Shown here: positions 9,136 to 19,359 of the stretch, in pieces
How the letters are laid out: each line of letters opens with the position of its first letter
Position numbering within the stretch: position 1 is the stretch's first letter
Assembly (NCBI GenBank): GCA_933822405.4
Contig: CAKOGP040000224.1
Location: 479,868-543,867 of the forward strand
Reading direction: 5' to 3'
DNA length: 64,000 bases
Origin: Cylindrotheca closterium
Lineage: Eukaryota; Bacillariophyta; Bacillariophyceae; Bacillariales; Bacillariaceae
Notes under the pieces: model-generated
Databases searched by the model: none
The model's input: only the letters and a program-made list of their open reading frames with translations
What the model was told of the DNA's origin: nothing
Made by a program: the position numbers and the translations under genes

Positions 9136-10437
9136 TCATCTGCCAAAGAGACATTTGCTGGCATTCTCAAAGGCATTGGGTGGTACTGTGGACAATTCTT
9201 TTGGAGGATCTGCCGCTGGACGATTGTTGCGAACAAAGACGCAAATGTGCATTTCACAATGGACTCCTTGCAGATATGGCTGTAGTTGTGGAAAACATAG
9301 ATCTGGATCTTTGACACCACCACCATCAGTTTGTGGTTCTTCCGTACTGCTGTGCCCGCACCAATGTAGATCCTTCATCACTTGGGGTACAATGTGAGTC
9401 TTGAACTGGTCCGCGGGGCCATGACCCCCATTATCATCTGGTCGAATCCCTTCCACAAAGAACATTCCACCAGGCTCCAATCGTGGAAACCAAAAAAAGA
9501 GACTTGCCGCCATGTCTTGAGATTGATATGATCCATCTTCTACTACCACTCGAAGAGGTGGTGCATCCGGTAAATGAATATGCTGCGAAAAGGTGGAATG
9601 CAAGAAATCATAACTATAGGCGTCCCCACAATGCAACCGCTTCTTGGAAATGAGATTGTCGTATTGATTCGAGTTGGCTGCAAAGTTTCCCCATGGCCAC
9701 TTTCCTTCTTCGCGTGGTCCCTCTGGCAAACATGATATTTCCAGTGAATGCACTTGTGCCTTTGGTAAAAATTGGGACAGAGCCTCGTGACCAATTCCAT
9801 GAAAGAATCCAATCTCCACGGCTTGAAATGGTTCGGCGTCGTCTCGTGCTAACTTTGGTTGTAACCAATGGTTGTAGATCGAATCGTAGTAGAAACTCCA
9901 GGTCCGACAAGTTTCCTTTATTTGGTTGGATCGAGCGCAATTGGTCTTATCTTCTTGCAGGCAGTCTTCCAATTCAAAGTTTCCCATGACCTTTTGGGAC
10001 CCCAGTTTACGTCCAATGTCCAAAAAGTCGAGTGGTTGGATGGGGTCCAAACATTCTGGTATCAATTGGTAGTACGAGTTCCCAGTGGAGGCATGATTCA
10101 GGTACAAGGACATGACATCGTCCTTCAATTTGTGTTTTCCAGTGGCCGACGACTTCGATGATCCTCCTACCTCCATTGTTGTTGTGGATGACAGCGAACG
10201 TGTCGAGCTTATTGCTGGATCCGAAAACAGTAGGCCCGAACTGATGAACAAGACGACGGGTGATGATGATGATGTCGCAAATGATCGAACGACCAGTATG
10301 GCAACTAGCAAAATCGAAGCAACCGACAAGGCAACTTTTAGGCTTGGGCCCTTGTTTATAGATCTACTGGTTTGTTGAGTTGACGACAATGGTAGATAAG
10401 CTGATGCGGACTCATGATGATTCTGCAATGTGGGCAT
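9136..10437 (-). CDS. type II membrane methyltransferase-like protein
   Basis: A 433-residue protein with a cytosolic N-terminus and one membrane segment at about 33-52 (VALSVASILLVAILVV), then a Ser-rich stem and a globular domain. The domain has the layout of a class I SAM-dependent methyltransferase of the cephalosporin-hydroxylase / macrocin O-methyltransferase-like group: AVEIGFFHGIGHEALSQF (motif I position), VHSLEI, LHCGDAYSYDFL, VVVEDGSYQSQDMAAS and LEPGGMFFVEGI. This topology suits a Golgi or ER lumenal enzyme, perhaps acting on a glycan. The motif I glycines are less regular (EIGFFHGIG), so activity is not certain. Single exon; ATG chosen because it leads directly into the anchor. 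Confidence 0.65.
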   Translation of the reverse strand: MPTLQNHHESASAYLPLSSTQQTSRSINKGPSLKVALSVASILLVAILVVRSFATSSSSPVVLFISSGLLFSDPAISSTRSLSSTTTMEVGGSSKSSATGKHKLKDDVMSLYLNHASTGNSYYQLIPECLDPIQPLDFLDIGRKLGSQKVMGNFELEDCLQEDKTNCARSNQIKETCRTWSFYYDSIYNHWLQPKLARDDAEPFQAVEIGFFHGIGHEALSQFLPKAQVHSLEISCLPEGPREEGKWPWGNFAANSNQYDNLISKKRLHCGDAYSYDFLHSTFSQHIHLPDAPPLRVVVEDGSYQSQDMAASLFFWFPRLEPGGMFFVEGIRPDDNGGHGPADQFKTHIVPQVMKDLHWCGHSSTEEPQTDGGGVKDPDLCFPQLQPYLQGVHCEMHICVFVRNNRPAADPPKELSTVPPNAFENASKCLFGR

Positions 10438-11018
10438 GATGGTTTTCAGAAACGATGATGAAATGTTGTTTGTTCTGAAATATATTCAATATGTATATCT
10501 ATGATAAAAGGATATCGTAGATTCGCCCGCCCTTTGTGAGTTTCTTTGTGTCAAACCCTTTGTCCCAAGTTTGTAGGCAATGCTCGATAACTGCGTCAAT
10601 GAGCTTCAATGACGACGATTTAAGACTATATATTATAAAAAATATTCCGCTACTGACCTTTTATGATATGCGCCTTGATCTGACAGTGGGATGAGCTCAG
10701 ATCGGCGGCTTCGTTTCAGCTCATAGATTTATCCGTTAGATTCGGCTATTGATGATGCTATTGGCTATCAGGGAGATTCGCAATTGATGTGGCAACAATA
10801 ACAATAAAATGCAGTGCGAGGCGATGATAATGTTATTATAGAGAAGTTACCCGGAGGTTAGGAATATGACTATAAACTTATTTTCTATTTACTGTGCGGT
10901 CCACATTCTATCTCTCCATTTCAATCTATACTACGGTATGAATACAAGTGGTACTTTTTTATTATTATTATTATTACTACTAGTACTACTACTGCTTCCT
11001 TTCATATTCCATCCCTTA
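10438..11018. other. intergenic between two minus-strand genes
   Basis: Contains an ATT/ACT-rich low-complexity stretch at about 10960-10992 directly after the sulfotransferase stop. No other feature is seen. Confidence 0.5.
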
Positions 11019-12820
11019 TCACGACCGAAAGACAGCAATGTTTTCCCGTTGAAAATGTTTGACCGCCGCTTGGTACACAGCCATATCCAATTGATTGTGC
11101 TCTTCAATGACCTTGCGTGTATGTTCATCTGGATGCGATGGCAAGTCCCAATGTGTCTTGTCGTCAATACAACGATTGTTCGATGGTGACGAATTGTCAT
11201 GGGTCAATGCGCAGGTTCGTTCGGACCAACCAACCTCCGATTGGAACCAAGGGAAAATTTCGCTAAACAATTGGACGGACTGTTCCAATTCTTCCGTCAA
11301 TCCAATGGCCGTAAAGAAAGACTTCATATTGTCCACCGCTTCAGTGACCAGGTCAGTAGCTTGTGGTTCTTGTTGATAGATTGCATTCTCGTGGGGAAGG
11401 AGTTCGGAATGACTTAGCATGTTGGCCGTTTCGTGATTCATGAGTTGCTTCAGACAAATGTCTTTAAAGTTTTGTGTTTCATTCCTATCAATGAGATCAT
11501 AGACATCCGTCAGATTCATACTGCAATGATAATGACGAGCGAAGAACAAAAGAAAATTACATAATGATGACATGAGTGAGTGCACGAAATAAATGGGAAT
11601 GAAAACGATGCAAGATGTAATACTCACCAATAGTAGCAACTCTTGGTTTGAAATCGAAACATGGACCAAACTCGATCGACTGGATTCCGCAATACGGTAA
11701 TGGCCCGAATGTCATCTTGCGGTGACGACCATTGGAACTTTGGCAAATCCTTAAGGGGCGCACAATAGGACATGAAGGAAGCATTGGTGAGTCGCCACAT
11801 GCAATTTGGATCCAACCCATCGCGGCATTTGTAATAGCGTAGTGGCGAACATTCGTGAATGTTACCATATTGGATGGTCAAGTTTTGAAAGGCACGCAAT
11901 CGATCCAAAGCACATCTCAAATAATGGTCCAAACTAGTCCCACCCGTTTTCATTTGGTGCAAATGAAGGAATTGATGAAGCCTCAAGTCATTGGATGTTG
12001 AATTGACGAATTGCAATTGTTTGGGTTTTAGGCGTTTTTGGAGCGAGGCAATAATTGCGGCTTCCTCCTCGTCATCCTCATCCACATCATGTTTGGTAGT
12101 GTCATCTGCTGCACCAGAGGGGTTTATTTCTGCCTCTGCACCTTCCGTGTTATTGTTGTCCTCTGCGGCAGATTCAGATGGAATGTAGTCATCGCTGCGA
12201 ATAGCCTCATCAGCACTCTCATCATCATCATCATCATCATCACCCTCATCATTATTATCTGTCGGTGGACTCTCAGTCGGGATCTCGCTCTCATCAATAG
12301 TATCATCGTCGCGTTCATCAATCATAGCATCCTCATCAGCACTACCATTCATGTCAGCACCCTTGCTGCTGGTATCACTGTCAACCTCCCCGTTACTGCT
12401 GTCAGCACTTTCAGCACTGCTCTCAACAGTCATGTCATTACTGCTGCTTCCACTGCTGCTGTCACTATCGGTATCACTACTGCTGCTGCTGCTGCTACTA
12501 CTGCTAACAACATAATCGCTACTGTCATCAATCTGTTGTTGATTTGTTGCGGCGGCTGCTGCGATGGAGCCTTCTTGTTCTTCGTCTCCGAGACTAAGCG
12601 TGGCCAACAAGTCATGATTGGGATCATCCTGAAGCATTACAAATCCCACTCCACCAACTGTCATGACCATGAGTAGAATGAGCATCCAAAAGGTCCACCC
12701 ACAAATGATACTCGTCTTCTTTTTGGGACTAGTGCTACTAGTGCTATTGCTGGGAAGTTCTTCATCGTCAAAGTCTTCCGCAGACTCGGGTATGGAAAGC
12801 TGAGAATATTTGGCAGACAT
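11019..12820 (-). CDS. type II membrane sulfotransferase, one intron
   Basis: Two exons, 12820-11628 and 11520-11019, joined across a 107-base intron that starts GTGAGT and ends TTGCAG; the split codon becomes TGT (Cys) and the product is 564 residues. N-terminal anchor at about 38-62, then a long Ser/Asp/Glu-rich stem (about 70-255) made of near-perfect codon repeats. The catalytic domain has the 5'-phosphosulfate loop LHLHQMKTGGTSL (about 285-297) and the 3'-phosphate motif TVLRNPVDRVWS (about 375-386), as in carbohydrate sulfotransferases of the heparan-sulfate/chondroitin type. The second exon supplies the helical end including the family-like GLTEELEQSVQLF. Expected to transfer sulfate from PAPS to a glycan in the Golgi lumen; the acceptor is unknown. 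Confidence 0.8.
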
Positions 12821-13274
12821 TTCTTTGTTTTGTGATTGATATGATAAATGAGTGTGGCGTGGTGTAATAAAGGCGAAAGGGTGCCTCGAGTTGCTGATTT
12901 GCTAATGGATTGGAATAGTAGGTAAAGCAAACGCACTACACCCTTATACTACTGTATAATAATGTTGCAATCGATCGTGTGAATAAAATATATCGCATGT
13001 TTGTCCGCAGGCCATTTCGAAACTGAGTGATGATTGATCGATTGATTGATTCATTCGTTCGCATTCTTCGGATCGTATTGGTCAACGACGCACTGATTCA
13101 TTCCTCCGACTAAGAACAGACAGACATGCGTAATCCATATCCGTTGGGTCTTCTCCGACAAACACCAGCATGGCACCTTTGGCATGCTGCGACCATGCCC
13201 GGCTCATTTCTTCTATGTGTGACGCCCACCAGTATGGTCGGCCTCACGACTTGCATCATTTTTTGCAAATAACA

Positions 13275-13282
13275 TACCGGTA
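13275..13282. promoter_or_regulatory. TACCGGTA palindrome
   Basis: About 73 bases upstream of the ATG at 13355, directly before the microsatellite. Copy of the recurring motif. Confidence 0.35.
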
Positions 13283-13295
13283 CCGCTACGGTAAC

Positions 13296-13335
<40 letters not shown>
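13296..13335. repeat. (ACA)n microsatellite
   Basis: About 13 tandem CAA/ACA triplets in the 5' UTR position of the orphan gene at 13355. Confidence 0.9.
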
Positions 13336-13354
13336 GAAGATAAGAATAAGACAA

Positions 13355-15331
13355 ATGTCCGAACATCAGCATCCTCATCATCCTCACAACAACAACCATC
13401 ATTACGCTCCTTCCATGGCCAGCACCGCGTACAGTGATGACGACACGTCTGATCAATCCAGCGAAGTCCTGGCCGAAATTCAAAAATTAGAATCCATTTT
13501 GTTGGAACAACTCGACAAGGAAACCCAACGATTTGGTTCCAGTTCTGCTTCTAGTACTAGCAGTAGTCTTGGCTTTGAAAAGCATGGAATGATGGCTACT
13601 GGAGACGCTACAAGTAGTGTCGATCTGGACGGAGCCAGTAGCATTAATTTCTCCCAATATTTGGATGCTCAAGAACGTTTCGAACAAGAAACGAATGCTA
13701 ATCATGATAGTATTGATGATGATGATGATGATGATGCTCAGAGCAGAAGCAGTGTTGGAGGACCTGCTCGCAGTACTGCCCAAAGCAGTGCCTATTGGTC
13801 CCAAATAATGGATGCTTCTACATCGGATATAATGGACAACCAATCTTGTACCAGTCTCCGAAAGGAATTGAGTCAAATTGTCACACCCTATGGCCACGTC
13901 TCACAACGAGTGCAGGCATACGAACAAGATACTTGGACGACTGAACCAACAGCAGTAGCGCTAGAAACAAACGCTGCTACGGAACAGGCGGCGGGTACCA
14001 CCACTGGAATGTATCAAACGGGCGCATTTGCAGGAACAGATGGTAGCGTTGTAGGGACTAGCAGTGTGGCGGCTAATAGTATGGCAAGCAATTATGGAAT
14101 AGAAGAACTGACCCAAAGGACTGCCGCCTTGTCTTCTAGTTCTACTGAAGATCAGCAATCAGCAATAGCATCAGCATCAGCAACATTACAAACGCCAAAA
14201 CAACAACAACAACAACATCATCGAGAACAACAAAACGAAGAACAAGAGCAAGCAGAACTATTGTCGCAGACGCAAAAGATCAAATCATTACTGCAAAATT
14301 TGGAAAGTCAACTGACCCAAGTATCATCGGTTGCCAAGATCATGGGAAGCAGCAGCAGCAGCAGCAGTAGCAGCAGTAGCAACAGTAAGAGCGAGGGGCA
14401 GTCGGAAGCAGCAGCTCAAATGACGACGACGAACACGACAACCAATAAGAATGTTACTGCAGTCGTCCCTGCTTTGGAGATTCAAAATTCCATTCGATCT
14501 CTTTCGTTTTTGGAAGACACCTTGCGCAATAGTGTGTTTCGTCCAGGCGTTGGTGGTAGTAATACCACTATTGACGAAGACGATGAAAAATCCACTGCCA
14601 CCTCAGCGTCGTCAGCATCGGTGGTACATTCTCGAAATCGACTGAACAAGATTCGACAAAAGTTATGGGGTGGAGCTGCCAACTCACCAGCCGTCGTCAA
14701 ACACAATAACAGCAGCAAAAACAACTCCTCGAGGAGACAAGAAGGAGTGTCGGATCATTATTTTGCTGGAATCGAAGAAGGGTTTGACGAAAATGACGAT
14801 GACGATGTGGACAATGCATCCGTGGTGGGTCAAGTTTCGACGGATATTCTACATTACCCTAATACTTCAAAAACAGAGGAGACAACAACCTGCTTTCCGA
14901 AACCAAAAGAGGAACGCAACATTCGACCCCGAGACGATTACTTTTCGGCCGCCTACCAAAATGCCTTTGCGTGTAGCTCGGCGTACCAACTGGACGTTCC
15001 AGAACCAGGGACCGCCACCATATCTTCTACGCCCAATCAAGCCGGAGGCAAGAATTATTATTATTATTATCCACCACCCGAACAAGCCAGCCTTCCCAAT
15101 GTTGCTTGTTGTCAGATTCCACCTGTGGAGCGATTGATGACGGTACTCAAACGATTGGAAGTCAAAGTGGCAAAGTGCCATGTCAATCATTTGCAACGAA
15201 AGCGGCAACAACAACGTCAACAACGTCAAGGAAGTAGTAGATTTCCAGATGGAGCCATATTGCAACAGTACGAACTGTCCAATTTGGATTTGAGTAATCC
15301 AGCAAAAGCAGAACGGTATCATGATTTGTAA
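13355..15331 (+). CDS. low-complexity acidic/Gln/Ser-rich orphan protein
   Basis: A 658-residue open frame with no recognised domain. It is built of His/Asn-, Asp-, Ser- and Gln-rich runs. Two short stretches look ordered: residues about 35-60 (SSEVLAEIQKLESILLEQLDKE) and about 300-330 (LLSQTQKIKSLLQNLESQLTQVSSVAK), both heptad-like and probably short coiled coils. The last 60 residues (PPVERLMTVLKRLEVKVAKC, then a Lys/Arg/Gln-rich helix) form a third helical piece. Long uninterrupted frame, purposeful ATG and intact stop support a real gene. Function unknown; largely disordered scaffold-like protein is the most that can be inferred. Confidence 0.7.
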   Translation: MSEHQHPHHPHNNNHHYAPSMASTAYSDDDTSDQSSEVLAEIQKLESILLEQLDKETQRFGSSSASSTSSSLGFEKHGMMATGDATSSVDLDGASSINFSQYLDAQERFEQETNANHDSIDDDDDDDAQSRSSVGGPARSTAQSSAYWSQIMDASTSDIMDNQSCTSLRKELSQIVTPYGHVSQRVQAYEQDTWTTEPTAVALETNAATEQAAGTTTGMYQTGAFAGTDGSVVGTSSVAANSMASNYGIEELTQRTAALSSSSTEDQQSAIASASATLQTPKQQQQQHHREQQNEEQEQAELLSQTQKIKSLLQNLESQLTQVSSVAKIMGSSSSSSSSSSSNSKSEGQSEAAAQMTTTNTTTNKNVTAVVPALEIQNSIRSLSFLEDTLRNSVFRPGVGGSNTTIDEDDEKSTATSASSASVVHSRNRLNKIRQKLWGGAANSPAVVKHNNSSKNNSSRRQEGVSDHYFAGIEEGFDENDDDDVDNASVVGQVSTDILHYPNTSKTEETTTCFPKPKEERNIRPRDDYFSAAYQNAFACSSAYQLDVPEPGTATISSTPNQAGGKNYYYYYPPPEQASLPNVACCQIPPVERLMTVLKRLEVKVAKCHVNHLQRKRQQQRQQRQGSSRFPDGAILQQYELSNLDLSNPAKAERYHDL

Positions 15332-15446
15332 CTGTAATAATATATAGTAGGAGAGCTAGAATCTTTATTCAAATAATATGGACTACCCACAGCGATTCGA
15401 TTCATTACACGTGACTTCATTGAAAAATATTCAACTACGAATCTCC

Positions 15447-15800
15447 TCATAGATGGTCGTTACCACCATTGTTACTCCTTTTGCCCCCGCCTATGGCCAC
15501 ATCTCTGAGTACAGCTGGTTTCTGGACAGGAATAGGCGCACCGGTTTTCCCTTCAGCACTTTTGAGGCAACAAGCGACCCAATTCAAATGTTGTTGCATG
15601 TTTATTACTCTGGCGCGAGCGCGTAGCTTGGCATTAGCTGCAAAAAGTGCGACCTTTCTTTCTGCGATTTCGCTGACATTGCCATTCTCAATTATTGAGT
15701 ATGTTCTTCAAGAATCTCCTTCTTCTCGACACCATCAGAACATCCAAAAGGAAAAGGACATGGAAAGCGCCAGAAACATTAGACCCAGTGGTGATCTGGG
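15447..15800 (-). pseudogene. decayed CRAL-TRIO/DUF6824 family copy
   Basis: Read on the minus strand, fragments of the family follow one another in the right order: a VLxGVEK-like remnant (about 15721-15745), LEEH (about 15705-15717), then in another frame EIAER (about 15655-15675), NAKLRARARV (about 15615-15645), QQHLNWVACCLK (about 15575-15612) and GGGKRSNNGGNDHL (about 15450-15495), followed at once by TGA at 15447-15449 where live copies continue RDLVAEW. Compare VNAKLRARIKV and GNDHLRDLV in the gene at 17962, and HLDWVESCLRD in the gene at 22508. Large internal deletions remove most of the CRAL-TRIO core, and the frame shifts at least once. Non-functional relic in the same orientation as the three intact minus-strand copies. 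Confidence 0.8.
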
Positions 15801-15883
15801 TGTCAGTATTGGGCACATTATTCCGATCCGGCAAACTGTAGCAATGGATGCCAGAGTTGCCAATGACAGAAAAAATCGCTGCT

Positions 15884-16080
15884 TTATTCAGGAAGAAGCA
15901 GATGTGCATTCACATCCTCCATTTCAAACATGGCAATTTCGCCATCCTCCCAATCATAATCGTCTTCATCACCAGAGGTTAACACCATGCTCTGGGTGCA
16001 CAACAAGTCAACCAGATCTTGTCGGTATCACCTATGATAGCGATCGACTCGCTGACCTATGTTTGTACCAAGAGCTGTGG
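15884..16080 (-). pseudogene. possible unassigned gene remnant
   Basis: On the minus strand one frame reads ALGTNIGQRVDRYHR, an in-frame TGA, then YRQDLVDLLCTQSMVLTSGD and an acidic end (DDYDWEDGEIAMFEMEDVN ... LLLPE, TAA). The composition after the TGA looks like a genuine protein end. It does not match the neighbouring family and I do not recognise it. Either a decayed gene or a last exon whose upstream exon I cannot identify. Confidence 0.3.
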
Positions 16081-16273
16081 TGCTCTATAGGATGTTTACA
16101 GGCGTTGCAATTACAATCAACCATGGAAATATAGTAATCATGAAGTAATAGAAATATGGCAATTTGGTCTGTCTGTCTATACCATTTGTTAGTTTGTCTG
16201 TGCTTTATTTCAGACGACCGTCAGTTAGTCAGCCTGCGCTCCTAGTGAGTCGTACCAGGTACAGTACTGTACG

Positions 16274-16287
16274 TACCGGTACCGGTA
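16274..16287. promoter_or_regulatory. double TACCGGTACCGGTA palindrome
   Basis: Two overlapping octamers about 165 bases upstream of the ATG at 16453, preceded by AGTACTGTACG. Same double form as at 8565 and 24600. Confidence 0.35.
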
Positions 16288-16452
16288 GACCGATCAAGAA
16301 TGAATCGCGCGACGTTATTTTCTTCTTTCTGAGGTCATCTAAAAGTCATAGTATCATAATCGCTTGACCCGCAAGTATACCTATTTTGAATTCGGTCATC
16401 CTCATCTATCCCACTAGTATTGTAGATTACAGGTGCCTGCATACATCTTACG

Positions 16453-17538
16453 ATGAAGGGATCTCGACCAAACATAAAGGGATCTCAAGCAAAGATTATG
16501 ATGGCTTTGATTGTGTTTTGGCTCTTCTTTTCAAGATTTCCAGAGCCAACAAAGAAGTCCAGTCATTTTACAACGAAGTATATTCCGTCTCGGTTGGAAC
16601 ACAAAATGATGCAGGCTGCGGAGTCTGAGTTAGGGTACAATAGAGATGCCTGGGTTGACGGATGCACATTATACCGGAACCAAAGCGGAATCGAATTCTA
16701 CAATTTGTATCAGGGATATGTATCCAAGCTTGAGAAGTACACGGAATCCGTCAAGAAATTTCGAACTGAAGTAAAAGACATCCGACTTTTGCCCAAGAAG
16801 AAGCGCGAAAAATTGTGCCAAAAAATGGACAAGGTATTGTATAGCGCGTTTCGTCCAAAACATGACTGTTCGTTAACGGATGCCGGCTACGTTGAGCCAC
16901 TGCTCCCACCATTGCGACATCCTCACATGTGTGCAAGTGAGAAAAAGAAAAAGAAACGGGCCTTTATGAGTTTGGACTACCTTGTGCACGACTTTGGTAA
17001 GATTTGTCGGCAGCTCGAACCCGGGGCTAGGACCGTGTTCTTCGACTTGGGTGCTTCTCTAGTGTTCCATGGTTATATGGTGTCCCCGGCGATGACTTTG
17101 GTGAAACTCTTCAATCAGTTTGGCATCAAGTTTGATCACTATTATGCCTTTGAATATTCCGTGATTGACCCAAAACTGGTTTATGGGAAAATTCCAGAAG
17201 AACTTATGCAAGCTTATCATTGGTACAATGTCCCCGTTGAGGCTTCACCAACGAGCAAACAGAATCCTTGGAAGACGCTTCTTTCCAAATACAATGCCAG
17301 TGATTTTGTGGTCATCAAACTTGATATTGACACGGCATCCTTGGAACTCCCTCTTACACACGAGCTGCTACAAGATAAGTATTCTCCACTCGTTGACCAA
17401 TTCTACTTTGAGCATCATGTCAAATTGCACAACCTTAGACCCAACTGGAAAAATAAAGCAAGCGGGACAATAAAATATTCGCTAGATCTCTTCACTAGCT
17501 TACGAAAAGTGGGAATCGCATCGCACTCATGGGTTTAA
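16453..17538 (+). CDS. membrane-anchored FkbM-methyltransferase-like protein
   Basis: A 361-residue single-exon protein. A short basic N-terminus precedes a hydrophobic segment (MMALIVFWLFF, about 16-27), suggesting a signal anchor with the rest lumenal. The C-terminal half has a Rossmann-like layout: TVFFDLGASL (motif I position), HYYAFEYS, and DFVVIKLDIDTASLELPL, which resembles the DFIKIDVEGAE strand of FkbM-type methyltransferases; FEHHV follows. A Lys-rich insertion (EKKKKKKRA) sits in the middle. The canonical glycines are poor, so an inactive or divergent enzyme is possible. Not linked functionally to the neighbouring array. Domain assignment is moderate; existence of the gene is well supported. 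Confidence 0.6.
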   Translation: MKGSRPNIKGSQAKIMMALIVFWLFFSRFPEPTKKSSHFTTKYIPSRLEHKMMQAAESELGYNRDAWVDGCTLYRNQSGIEFYNLYQGYVSKLEKYTESVKKFRTEVKDIRLLPKKKREKLCQKMDKVLYSAFRPKHDCSLTDAGYVEPLLPPLRHPHMCASEKKKKKRAFMSLDYLVHDFGKICRQLEPGARTVFFDLGASLVFHGYMVSPAMTLVKLFNQFGIKFDHYYAFEYSVIDPKLVYGKIPEELMQAYHWYNVPVEASPTSKQNPWKTLLSKYNASDFVVIKLDIDTASLELPLTHELLQDKYSPLVDQFYFEHHVKLHNLRPNWKNKASGTIKYSLDLFTSLRKVGIASHSWV

Positions 17539-17661
17539 AAATTATAGTTTGGTTTTATGACGACTACGGACTTTGTTTCTATCTCATTCCAATCCCTTGC
17601 AAATTATGAATATTGCCTGCATTATTACCATCGCAGGACCATTATCCAGTGAGAAATGCTA

Positions 17662-17961
17662 CACACCAGATGGTCGATGAGTCTCAGAGTACAGGATTTC
17701 CAATACAGTCTGCGTGATGCCATGCCTGAACGAATTACTTTGCCATGGCCAAATTGGTGCATTGAAGTCATGATCATCTTCGGTGGGAGTCACTTCCCAT
17801 ACTGGAGTTTGACCACACAAAGCTTGATAGAAGCTCTCCCAGAGTCGTAGGTTTCAAAAAAAAATCTACTGGTCTTTGAAATCACCAACAATATATAATT
17901 GCAACAATGTCCTTCAACTGAGTCTCTTCAGACCGCAGTGCTTGCATTGTGGTATAGAATC
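17662..17961 (-). pseudogene. decayed CRAL-TRIO/DUF6824 family copy fused to the end of the next gene
   Basis: Minus-strand reading from 17961 downward gives VRFYTTMQALRSEETQLKDI, matching VRFYTTMQALESEQTQLNGI of the gene at 19908, then a frameshift in the equivalent of YSVGDFKD. After an A/T run come ETYDSG (about 17837-17852) and, about 45 bases on in another frame, VWEVTPTED (about 17785-17811), matching SETYDSG and VWETVSIED of the gene at 17962. Some 250 codons between the two blocks and about 100 bases inside the DUF6824 domain are missing. The relic directly abuts the live gene on its 3' side and supplies that gene's stop codon. Confidence 0.8.
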
Positions 17962-19359
17962 TTACTTAGCCTTTTTGATTTTGCCAACTCGCACCTTGCG
18001 GCGGCGATTTCGAAACATTTGTGTGATCTTGGACCGCACATCTTCGATCGAAACTGTTTCCCATACCGACTCTGCACCGTTGACCTGGCTGAGGAAACGG
18101 CCTTCCGACCTGTGGATCTCATCAATGATTTCATTCACCACCCGTCTTTTGGCTTCGTTCGTTCCAGAGTCATAGGTCTCCGACCATTCCGCAACGAGAT
18201 CTCTGAGATGATCATTACCAGCGCTGTTCATCTTGTTGCCACCCATGTACAAGACATCATTGACAGTTGGCTGAGTCACTAAAACAGATTTCTTCGATGC
18301 AGCGGCATGGGGGTCGTTCTTTGGTTTCCGAATATCGCTCTTTGACTTCATGGTATGTGTATGGTACCATGCAAGGTGATATCTCATATCAATGTTATTT
18401 GTAGCATGCATCAGAGGCAAATTCTGACGGGAGATTCCGTAGGTGGACAACTGGTATTGACACTCCAGGTGACTGCCAAAATGCACTTTGATGCGGGCGC
18501 GTAGCTTTGCATTTACTGCAGCAAGTCCAGCCTTGATGAGGATGTACTGATTCGGATTATCGAAACAGCAATGAATTGCTGCATTATGAAGAGGCATTGA
18601 AAGCGCAAGCTTATTATGTTTGAAAACCCCGGCTCCATTACTGCGATCTTTGAAATGACCAATAGTATACAAAATGACCACGATGCCCTTCAACTGCGTT
18701 TGTTCTGAACGAACGGCATCCATTATGATGTAGTAGGTTGCTCGTAATTCGCTCTGAATGTTTCTGAAGTTTTTAAGACCTGGTAACTGAAGGACGACTT
18801 GTCGGTTCGATGTGTCTTTACCAGCAAGCTGAATAGAGCCAACCTTTAAAGCTTCCCGATCATTTTCATCCAGGTCATCAATCGTAATATCCTTTGCTAA
18901 ATTGGCATTTCCAAATAGCTGTTGTTTCACTTCAAAGAAACTTAGCATTTGCTTTGCTGAAGCTTTAGCATCATATCGTTTCCCCCTTAGAAACGTCACT
19001 CGAAAGGCCCTCGCATGAACATATGTTGAATCCATTCGTTCCGCGATTTCATAAACAGTTCCATGTTTCATACGCGTAAGGTGTTCCTCAAGATCTTTCA
19101 GGGCTGTCTCGATAAAGTCGTCTTCTTCAGCAATCGCCTTTTCGACCCCGTGCAGAACTTCTTGCTGCTCCTCTCGCTCCGCAAATGATAAAGCATTCAT
19201 GCCTTCGGATAGGAGGGCATCGATTTCTTGTTTTCTTAACATATCTTCGTTCGACATGACTGCAAGATCGCTCTGACGATGCTTTGGCGATGAAGGGTAA
19301 AGATTGCAGTCAAAGCAACTTGCCTCTTTCACGACGAATGACTGATCAAGTACACTCAT
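17962..19359 (-). CDS. CRAL-TRIO-like protein with one DUF6824 domain
   Basis: Family member of 465 residues. N-terminal helix motif KQEIDALLSEGMNALSFAER with LHGV (44-72), CRAL-TRIO-like module at about 120-320 (FLRGKRYDAKASAKQ; FGSHLECQYQLSTYGI), then a single A-type DUF6824 domain at 367-455 (NDVLYMGGNKMNSAGND ... FRNRRR). The protein ends KIKKAK soon after this domain. The stop codon is formed where the gene meets the relic at 17662-17961, whose sequence GTAAGATTC is read out of frame as TAA. A second, B-type domain as in the genes at 6620 and 22508 is therefore missing, plausibly cut off by that recombination. Very similar to the gene at 19908; the two look like a recent duplicate pair. 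Confidence 0.85.
   Translation of the reverse strand: MSVLDQSFVVKEASCFDCNLYPSSPKHRQSDLAVMSNEDMLRKQEIDALLSEGMNALSFAEREEQQEVLHGVEKAIAEEDDFIETALKDLEEHLTRMKHGTVYEIAERMDSTYVHARAFRVTFLRGKRYDAKASAKQMLSFFEVKQQLFGNANLAKDITIDDLDENDREALKVGSIQLAGKDTSNRQVVLQLPGLKNFRNIQSELRATYYIIMDAVRSEQTQLKGIVVILYTIGHFKDRSNGAGVFKHNKLALSMPLHNAAIHCCFDNPNQYILIKAGLAAVNAKLRARIKVHFGSHLECQYQLSTYGISRQNLPLMHATNNIDMRYHLAWYHTHTMKSKSDIRKPKNDPHAAASKKSVLVTQPTVNDVLYMGGNKMNSAGNDHLRDLVAEWSETYDSGTNEAKRRVVNEIIDEIHRSEGRFLSQVNGAESVWETVSIEDVRSKITQMFRNRRRKVRVGKIKKAK

Larger units (their letters stand above)
12821..13354. other. divergent promoter region
   Basis: Shared upstream region of the sulfotransferase (-) and the orphan at 13355 (+). 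It holds a TACCGGTA palindrome at 13275-13282 and a CAA/ACA microsatellite ending 20 bases before the plus-strand ATG. Confidence 0.55.

Noticed and set aside
12196..12545. Long triplet-repeat run looking like a satellite
   Set aside because: It is in frame inside the sulfotransferase and encodes its acidic/Ser-rich stem, so it is annotated there and not as a separate repeat.
15469..16134. 221-codon plus-strand open frame
   Set aside because: It runs over a minus-strand fossil of the CRAL-TRIO/DUF6824 family and a second minus-strand remnant; its own translation has no recognisable features.
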